From assembly GCF_000875895.1 (NCBI RefSeq), contig NZ_JXCF01000001.1, positions 62,001-126,000 of the forward strand: DNA of 64,000 nucleotides, given 5' to 3'. The stretch is from Staphylococcus gallinarum (GTDB taxonomy: Bacteria; Bacillota; Bacilli; Staphylococcales; Staphylococcaceae). The position numbers and the translations under genes were made by a program. Below the pieces are notes generated by a model that was not told the DNA's origin, made no database searches, and was given only the letters and a program-made list of their open reading frames with translations. Position 1 is the stretch's first letter. Each line of letters begins with the position of its first letter. This document shows positions 58,326-64,000 of this stretch, piece by piece.

Positions 58326-59492
58326 ATGATGATCATTACACAATTGTTTACAAAGAAGGTGAGTAGAATTTATTTTGAATCACAACTAAACACACTAAAG
58401 CAATACAAAACCTTTAGACACTTAAACAATGTCGAGTACGTATCCAAAAAACACATCACAATCAATGCAAAAACCTATATCAATTTCACCTCAAACGACT
58501 ATCTAGGATTGGCACAATTACCAATCAACGTCAATCAACTCAATTATTATTTGTCGTACTATGGCATTAACTATGCAAGTTCTAGATTAGTAAGTGGTAA
58601 TTCACAACTTTACCACAATATTGAACGATTATTCTGTTCACATTATCCGTTTGAAGATGCTTTGATTACAAATAGTGGTTATGAGGCAAATTTAGCTATA
58701 TTCAATATATTCAAAGACCAGGATGTCATAGTATTTTCGGATGCTAGAAATCATGCCAGCATTATCGATGGCATTAAATTAAGTGGCTTATCCAAGCGCA
58801 TTTATCCTCATTTGGACTATAATGCGTTAGATCAACAGCTCAGTCTGCATCCGACCACTACAAAGCTCATTGTTACTGATAGCATCTTTTCGACGCACGG
58901 AACTATGGCTGACTTGCAACAAATCATAACACTAAAAAAACGTCACCCTAACACATATATTGTGGTAGATCATGCACACGGTCTAGGCTTAAATCTTTAC
59001 GATACATTAGAGGGTATTGATATTTTAACAGCCAGTTTATCTAAAGCACTAGGTACACAAGGTGGCATTATTCTGTGTTCTAACACAGTTAAACAACTCC
59101 TTGTAAATTTAGCAAGACCCCTCATTTATTCAAGTGCACTTCCGATATTTAACCTATACCAAATTGAGCGTAACTTACATTACTTATGCGCCCAATCATA
59201 CAGAGCAACTAAATTAGTTCGCTTGAGTAAATATTTCAATCGTTTAGCCAAAGATAAAATGAATACGCAGAATTGTCATACACTTTCACCTATAAAGCAC
59301 ATTGAATTTGACAGTTATAAAGACGCAGAAACCATTTATGAACTGTTACTAACAGAGGGTATATTGGTCAGTTATTTCCGTTATCCAACCGTTGATAGGC
59401 CCATGCTACGGATTTCATTATCTTATTTTCATAATGAAGATGACATCAAGCTATTATTACAACTATGCCATAATCTAACCAAAGGAGATTAA
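58326..59492 (+). CDS. bioF: 8-amino-7-oxononanoate synthase-like PLP enzyme
   Basis: This protein of up to 388 residues belongs to the alpha-oxoamine synthase family. INFTSNDYLGLA, SSRLVSGNSQLYHNIE, FSDARNHASIIDGIKLS, VDHAHGLGL and TASLSKALGTQGG (PLP Lys near residue 240) are all present. It condenses pimeloyl-CoA with alanine. The ATG at 58326 abuts the bioA stop and has no ribosome site. A strong AGAAGGTGA site lies at 58354-58362, ahead of an in-frame GTG (58359) and an ATT (58368), so the true start is uncertain. Confidence 0.93.
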   Translation: MMIITQLFTKKVSRIYFESQLNTLKQYKTFRHLNNVEYVSKKHITINAKTYINFTSNDYLGLAQLPINVNQLNYYLSYYGINYASSRLVSGNSQLYHNIERLFCSHYPFEDALITNSGYEANLAIFNIFKDQDVIVFSDARNHASIIDGIKLSGLSKRIYPHLDYNALDQQLSLHPTTTKLIVTDSIFSTHGTMADLQQIITLKKRHPNTYIVVDHAHGLGLNLYDTLEGIDILTASLSKALGTQGGIILCSNTVKQLLVNLARPLIYSSALPIFNLYQIERNLHYLCAQSYRATKLVRLSKYFNRLAKDKMNTQNCHTLSPIKHIEFDSYKDAETIYELLLTEGILVSYFRYPTVDRPMLRISLSYFHNEDDIKLLLQLCHNLTKGD

Positions 59493-59495
59493 ATC

Positions 59496-60176
59496 ATGTA
59501 CAGCATTAAGATGCGTTCAAGCCAACAAAGTAAACATATTAGTGGTGCCGAAACGATTTGTGATGAACCTGCGATTGCCGATGTACTCCTTCGTTTTTTT
59601 AACAAGGGCTTTTATCACGAAAATGGCGCTATTGATTTCCTTAATTTAAAAATTGAAAAAGTAACACGTCCTTTAACAACTATTCAAAGTTTACCTATAT
59701 ACGACAACAATGACACTATTACAAATCTAGCTTCACAAGTTCATATTAACGCAGAAATTTTGCAAAAGGCATGGTCTTATATTGAAGACGCTAACAATTA
59801 CAGTGGTGCAATCATCTTATCAGTTCATAATGGGCAACGTCTTGATGATACTGGCCTACGTGGCATCCGTGTAACGCGTTTTATGTTTGAAACACAACAT
59901 AATTATAACGATCGAATACAAGATGCTATCACAATTGCATCTTGTATTAATCAATTTCCAGGTGTTATTGCAGAACTTTGTGTCTCCGACGATTTAACAT
60001 ATACGACAGGTTACTTTGCTAGCACATCAACTGGCTACCAGCGTATTAAAAATATAAAGCAAAAAGGTTCTAGAAATGGTGGTAGAATCATCTTCGTCGA
60101 CAATACAATCAACTTAGAAGCATACCGTAATTATTTAGAGATTTTACCTAAAAAAGTAATTGATACCAAAGCTTAA
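59496..60176 (+). CDS. bioW: 6-carboxyhexanoate-CoA ligase (pimeloyl-CoA synthetase)
   Basis: This 226-residue enzyme has the BioW opening YSIKMRSSQQSKHISGAETI, a central LDDTGLRGIRVTR near residue 123 and TGYFASTSTGYQRI, then GGRIIFVD. It makes pimeloyl-CoA from free pimelate, ATP and CoA, so this strain must obtain pimelate by another route. AAAGGAG precedes the ATG, 3 bases after bioF. It is the last recognisable gene of the operon. Confidence 0.95.
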   Translation: MYSIKMRSSQQSKHISGAETICDEPAIADVLLRFFNKGFYHENGAIDFLNLKIEKVTRPLTTIQSLPIYDNNDTITNLASQVHINAEILQKAWSYIEDANNYSGAIILSVHNGQRLDDTGLRGIRVTRFMFETQHNYNDRIQDAITIASCINQFPGVIAELCVSDDLTYTTGYFASTSTGYQRIKNIKQKGSRNGGRIIFVDNTINLEAYRNYLEILPKKVIDTKA

Positions 60177-60636
60177 TAATCTAACTTTTATCACTTTATC
60201 TGATACAGAACTTACATTGTGTTTGAATAGACAAAGCCGTTTGGGAGATTAGTCTTTCAGACTAAAATAAAGTCACTAATTTTTACTGATAAATGATTTG
60301 TAATTTTACTTAAATCTTCATTACTTAACTCATTTTTCATTTCTTGTTTTATCTCAAGGATGATTTCTGTCTCAATTAATTCATTATAAAGCGTCTTAGT
60401 TTTTGTAGTAATAACATATAAGAGCTGTGTATTATATGCGCAACACTTGAGGGAGTACCATGCGTGTCGAGACCGAGACTCGACCCAGACCCTTGGTAAG
60501 CGAGTGATAATAATACGCAGTATTGATATCAATAACAAGCCCATCAAAGAATTTTGATCTTTGATGGGCTCAATGCTGGGTATTTATGTCCCAGACGCCT
60601 TTTGTGCTTTTATTCAATCTTAGAAATCATTCGACT
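60177..60636. other. 460-bp gene-free structured region
   Basis: It contains a TTAGTCT/AGACTAA hairpin (60249-60265), a locally GC-richer patch with the hairpin GTCGAG/CTCGAC near 60465-60483, and a perfect 12-bp hairpin AGCCCATCAAAG/CTTTGATGGGCT (60538-60570) that could end the monooxygenase transcript. A 96-codon minus-strand frame spans the patch but crosses these hairpins and lacks a ribosome site. Confidence 0.5.
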
Positions 60637-62010
60637 TTAATTTGGGATCTTCTTGTTTCTTTGTGCAGGATGTGAATATTTAATATGTTGCTGTCCTTTG
60701 CCATATAAATTTTCACGCAATGTAGTCCCTTCATATTCCGTTCTATATAGTCCCCGCTCCTGTAAAATGGGAATAACTTCATCGATTAACTCTTCAAACG
60801 TACCAGGATTATATGCTTGAGTAATATTAAATCCCGCTGCACCACCTTCTATGGCCCATGTCTCAAATTGATCAGCCACTTGTTCCTTCGTTCCTATAAA
60901 TATAGCTGCACCATTACCAATACAATGATGTTTCAATGCTTCTTTAAACGTCCATTTTCGTGTGGTGTCCTTAGCATAATAATCTAAGTCAACTTGAATC
61001 GCGTCTGTTTGAATATCTTCTACATAATCATCAGGATCAATATGTGAGAGATCGATACCTGTATGCCCGCTTAATAACGTAGCGACACCTTCATGACTCA
61101 CATACGACTCTAACATCTTAAGCTTTTCATAGGCCTCCGCTTCCGTCTTACCCACAATTGGTAACACCATCGGAAAGACTCTAATATCACCTCGCTCTCT
61201 ACCATATATTTCAGCTTTTTCTTCCATTTCAGCTACAAATCGTTTCAAATCTTCCAATGAGTTGTGCTTCGAAAATACAGCTTCTGCATGTTTTGCAGCA
61301 AAATGCTTCCCCTTTGTTGAGGCACCAGCTTGAAATAACACCGGTGTACGTTGAACAGAAGGCTCAACAAGATGAGGGCCATCAATATCAAAGTATTGAC
61401 CATGAAACTTTACTGTATGCACTTTTTGCGGATTAGCATACGTATCTGTTGCAGCATCTTGAACCACCGCTCCATCTTCCCAACTCTCTTCCCACAATTT
61501 ATATGCTACCTCTAAAAATTCATCTGCACGATTGTATCGTTCATCCTTTGATAAACGCTCAGGCAAACCCAAGTTCACCGCTTCACTTTTCAAATAAGAT
61601 GTCACAACATTCCATCCTATCCGCCCCTGTGTTAGATGATCTAAAGTAGATAGCTGACGCGTCAAACTATAAGGTTGACTATATGTGGTAGAAATTGTGG
61701 GTACGAAACCAATATGCTTAGTGGCCGCTGCCATTGCAGATACCAATACTGTCGGCTCATGAGATGGTAATTGTACAGCGTATTTCGCTGACGTATCAAA
61801 TGAATTATTATAAGTATTATACGTTCCTAATACATCTGCAATAAAGACAGAATCAAATTTACCTTTCTCTAATGTTTGAGCCAAATTAATCCAAAAATCC
61901 AAGCGATTGTGCTTTGTGCCATGATCTTTTTCATGCTTCCATAAACCAGATGAATATGGCGATGGTGAATTTTGTACAAAAGCATTAAAATGTATTTTTT
62001 TGTTAGCCAT
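60637..62010 (-). CDS. LLM-class flavin-dependent monooxygenase (NtaA/DmoA/SnaA type)
   Basis: The protein has about 457 residues of the bacterial luciferase superfamily. IHFNAFVQNSPSPYSSGLWKH at the start, DSVFIADVLGTY, TTYSQPYSLTRQLSTLDHLTQGRIGWNVVTSY and LFQAGASTKGKHFAAKHAEAVF are family hallmarks. Such enzymes use FMNH2 and oxygen to attack sulfur compounds, aminocarboxylates or similar nutrients. The ATG at 62010 follows AAGGGGCGG. It lies downstream of a BCCT transporter on the same strand; a shared substrate is possible. Confidence 0.9.
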   Translation of the reverse strand: MANKKIHFNAFVQNSPSPYSSGLWKHEKDHGTKHNRLDFWINLAQTLEKGKFDSVFIADVLGTYNTYNNSFDTSAKYAVQLPSHEPTVLVSAMAAATKHIGFVPTISTTYSQPYSLTRQLSTLDHLTQGRIGWNVVTSYLKSEAVNLGLPERLSKDERYNRADEFLEVAYKLWEESWEDGAVVQDAATDTYANPQKVHTVKFHGQYFDIDGPHLVEPSVQRTPVLFQAGASTKGKHFAAKHAEAVFSKHNSLEDLKRFVAEMEEKAEIYGRERGDIRVFPMVLPIVGKTEAEAYEKLKMLESYVSHEGVATLLSGHTGIDLSHIDPDDYVEDIQTDAIQVDLDYYAKDTTRKWTFKEALKHHCIGNGAAIFIGTKEQVADQFETWAIEGGAAGFNITQAYNPGTFEELIDEVIPILQERGLYRTEYEGTTLRENLYGKGQQHIKYSHPAQRNKKIPN

Positions 62011-62106
62011 CATGTACCGCCCCTTTTATACTTTAATTTTTAAATAACATTTTATTATTTGAATATTCAGTCTTTTGATGTCGTACTTCGTCTCTCCTAG
62101 CCCCAA

Positions 62107-63666
62107 TCATTCAGTTTCAACTTCTTGTGTAATATCCAGCTTCTGCTCAGAATGGTGTGTTTCAATCGTGGTACTGCGTTGAGCAGAATGATCTGTCCTA
62201 AGTACTTTAAAAAATGAAATAATCATAAGTATTATAATGAGTGAAAATGGCAATGCTGTAATAATCATGAGATTTTGTATCGATTGCATCCCACCAGTAT
62301 AGAACATAATAATTGCAAAAAATGCCAATATGACACCCCAACTCACCTTTATGAATCCCGTTGGATTAAGCGAACCTCTTGATGTCAACATACCTAATAC
62401 ATATGTGGCTGAATCTGCTGAAGTAATAAAAAAGATTGCTACCACAATAATCGTTAAAATACTTAACGTAAATCCAAATGGAAAGTGTTCTAACACTGCA
62501 AATGTTGCTGTTTCAGTATTAAATGATGATATTTTAGCAATATGATTGGATTGTAAGTATAGTGAGGCACCTCCAAATACTGCAAAAAATACAAAGCATA
62601 TCAATGCAGGCACAAACAACACACCTAATATAAATTCTTTAATCGTACGCCCTCTTGAAATACGTGCGATAAATATACCAACAAATGGCGACCAGGCAAT
62701 CCACCACGCCCAATAAAACAACGTCCAATTTTTCATCCAAGAAAATCGTTTATCCTGTGAATCTAGTGGTAAAGTTAAACTCATTTTCAAGAAATCCGCC
62801 ATATAATTTCCCAATGTATTGGTAAACATATTAAGTATGTATAAGGTAGGTCCAACGATAAATACAGCAATCAAGATAACAACAGCAAGAATCATATTGA
62901 TATTGCTCAAATGTTTTATACCTTTACTAATGCCAGACCAAGCCGAAATAGTGAAAATCACTGTAGCCATAATGATAATAAAGGTCTGGACAAAGAGGTT
63001 AGACGGTACATCAAAGAGAAAATTTAGCCCATCATTGATTTGTGCAGTACCAAAACCTAATGTTGCTGCCACACCTGTAACTGTTGCAATGACTGCCAAT
63101 ATATCACTCACGTTACCGACATAACGTTGTATACGCCCCTCACCTAACAACGGTCTTAACATCGCACTAACTAATCCAGGGTAACCTTTATAGAAACTAA
63201 AGTACGCAAATACGAGCGCCACGATGCAATAAACTGCCCAGGCATGTATACCCCAATGAAAAAATGAGTATTGTAATGCAGATGCTATAGCCCCTTTTGA
63301 ACCTTCTTTATGTTCTGGAGAAAGAATAAACGCATCACTGATTGGTTCAGAAGTCGTCCAAAATACTAAACCCATGCCCATACCTGCACAAAATAACATT
63401 GAAAACCAAGATACTAACGAAAATTCTGGTTGTTCATCTGCCTTGCCCAATTTAATATCCCTATATTTTGAAAATAATAAATATAAACACAACGCTAGAA
63501 AAATAACGATCAAAATAAGATAATACCAACTAAATTGAACCGCAATATATTGAGTCAAAGCAGTGGTAAACGTTTCAAATTGTTTCGTAAAAATTGCTCC
63601 ATATAAAATAAATGCCGCACATATCGTAATAGAGCTAAGAAAAACAATGTTATATTTTACTTTCAT
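62107..63666 (-). CDS. BCCT-family betaine/choline/carnitine transporter
   Basis: This 519-residue protein has twelve hydrophobic segments. SMLFCAGMGMGLVFWTTSEPISD contains the helix-3 Gly/Met motif, and WTLFYWAWWIAWSPFVGIFIARISRGRTIKEF is the tryptophan-rich BCCT signature of helix 8. It takes up quaternary amines such as glycine betaine or carnitine for osmoprotection, using Na+ or H+. The GMGMGL form of the helix motif is compatible with Na+- or H+-linked members. GAAGGAGG precedes the ATG. Confidence 0.94.
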   Translation of the reverse strand: MKVKYNIVFLSSITICAAFILYGAIFTKQFETFTTALTQYIAVQFSWYYLILIVIFLALCLYLLFSKYRDIKLGKADEQPEFSLVSWFSMLFCAGMGMGLVFWTTSEPISDAFILSPEHKEGSKGAIASALQYSFFHWGIHAWAVYCIVALVFAYFSFYKGYPGLVSAMLRPLLGEGRIQRYVGNVSDILAVIATVTGVAATLGFGTAQINDGLNFLFDVPSNLFVQTFIIIMATVIFTISAWSGISKGIKHLSNINMILAVVILIAVFIVGPTLYILNMFTNTLGNYMADFLKMSLTLPLDSQDKRFSWMKNWTLFYWAWWIAWSPFVGIFIARISRGRTIKEFILGVLFVPALICFVFFAVFGGASLYLQSNHIAKISSFNTETATFAVLEHFPFGFTLSILTIIVVAIFFITSADSATYVLGMLTSRGSLNPTGFIKVSWGVILAFFAIIMFYTGGMQSIQNLMIITALPFSLIIILMIISFFKVLRTDHSAQRSTTIETHHSEQKLDITQEVETE

Positions 63667-64000
63667 AATACCTCCTTCGGCCTTTTAAACCTAAATCTAA
63701 ATTATTAAGTTCAGCTATATAACAACATAATAAATCTACCCTTTTATTCCGATTAGTTTACTATGTTTTAATGTACGATACACTACTCCCAATAGGCTGT
63801 CAATCGAATTTATGCTTTTTATATAATTAATAAGATATGATTCCCCATTGATAATTAGCGGCACACACCCACATTTCAAGCTTTCTCAGCACCTATCTCT
63901 ACATAATAATAATCTTTATTAGCTTTTAATTATTATTAATTGATAATAAATTAAAATTATATTATTTAATTAGTTAAAATTTGCAATAAAGTTATTTTTG
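63667..64000. other. 334-bp AT-rich intergenic, nothing recognised
   Basis: Upstream region of the BCCT gene running to the window edge. I see only low-complexity A/T sequence with a weak TTATTAT/ATAATAA inverted repeat near 63935-63952. No gene or clear terminator. Confidence 0.5.

Noticed and set aside
60257..60547. 96-codon minus-strand frame near the biotin operon
   Set aside because: It has no ribosome site, crosses hairpins, and its halves differ in composition; it might be a relic but I cannot support it as a gene.
1..64000. CRISPR array, rRNA or tRNA genes
   Set aside because: No regularly spaced repeats and no recognisable tRNA or rRNA sequences were found on reading either strand.

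Overview
The window is AT-rich chromosomal DNA of a Gram-positive bacterium, almost certainly a Staphylococcus and probably a coagulase-negative species. The evidence is the run MscS channel, DUF951 protein, ychF, rpsF, ssb, rpsR, which is staphylococcal gene order, together with strong AGGAGG ribosome sites, many TTG/GTG starts, the staphylococcal mpsAB-type bicarbonate system and a bioW-type biotin operon. I cannot fix the species. No rRNA, tRNA, CRISPR array, transposase or phage gene was seen.

Left end (1-20.3 kb): the most striking feature. rpsF and ssb are separated from rpsR, their usual operon partner, by about 19 kb holding a three-gene nonribosomal peptide locus: one 5599-residue synthetase (five condensation-adenylation-carrier modules and a terminal reductase), an Sfp-type phosphopantetheinyl transferase and a type II thioesterase. 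Read by hand, all five adenylation pockets look serine-type. The first condensation domain resembles the lipid-loading starter domain of surfactin synthetase. A lipo-pentapeptide rich in serine, released as an aldehyde or alcohol, is the simplest prediction. The island is bracketed by a 36-bp imperfect inverted repeat. rpsR has gained a TTGACA promoter inside the island, while the S6:S18-type autoregulatory leader stays in front of rpsF.

20.6-32 kb: a secreted GH25 muramidase, ychF, a DUF951 protein, a small MscS channel, a roughly 900-bp gene-poor stretch with a 28-bp direct repeat, then a DUF2294 protein and the DabA/DabB (MpsB/MpsA) bicarbonate transporter, the latter behind a long, terminator-containing leader. 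An LtrA-like membrane protein and a choloylglycine-hydrolase-family enzyme follow.

32-43 kb: an alpha-galactoside unit (AraC regulator, GH4 alpha-galactosidase, MelB-type symporter) with tandem operator-like repeats and a cre-like site; a formamidase/acetamidase with its FmdB zinc ribbon; an LCP ligase paired with a SEDS (FtsW-like) protein; and an unassigned ABC exporter.

43-56 kb: an acyl-CoA synthetase, a 14-TM-type drug exporter, a MarR-old yellow enzyme-aldehyde dehydrogenase unit with a long palindromic operator, an AEC carrier with a D-2-hydroxyacid dehydrogenase, an M20 amidohydrolase, a divergent MFS/HxlR pair with two operator palindromes, and a PhzF-like protein.

56-64 kb: the biotin operon bioD-bioA-bioF-bioW behind a BirA-type operator, with bioB missing from its usual place; a structured gene-free patch; a flavin monooxygenase; and a BCCT betaine/carnitine-type transporter.
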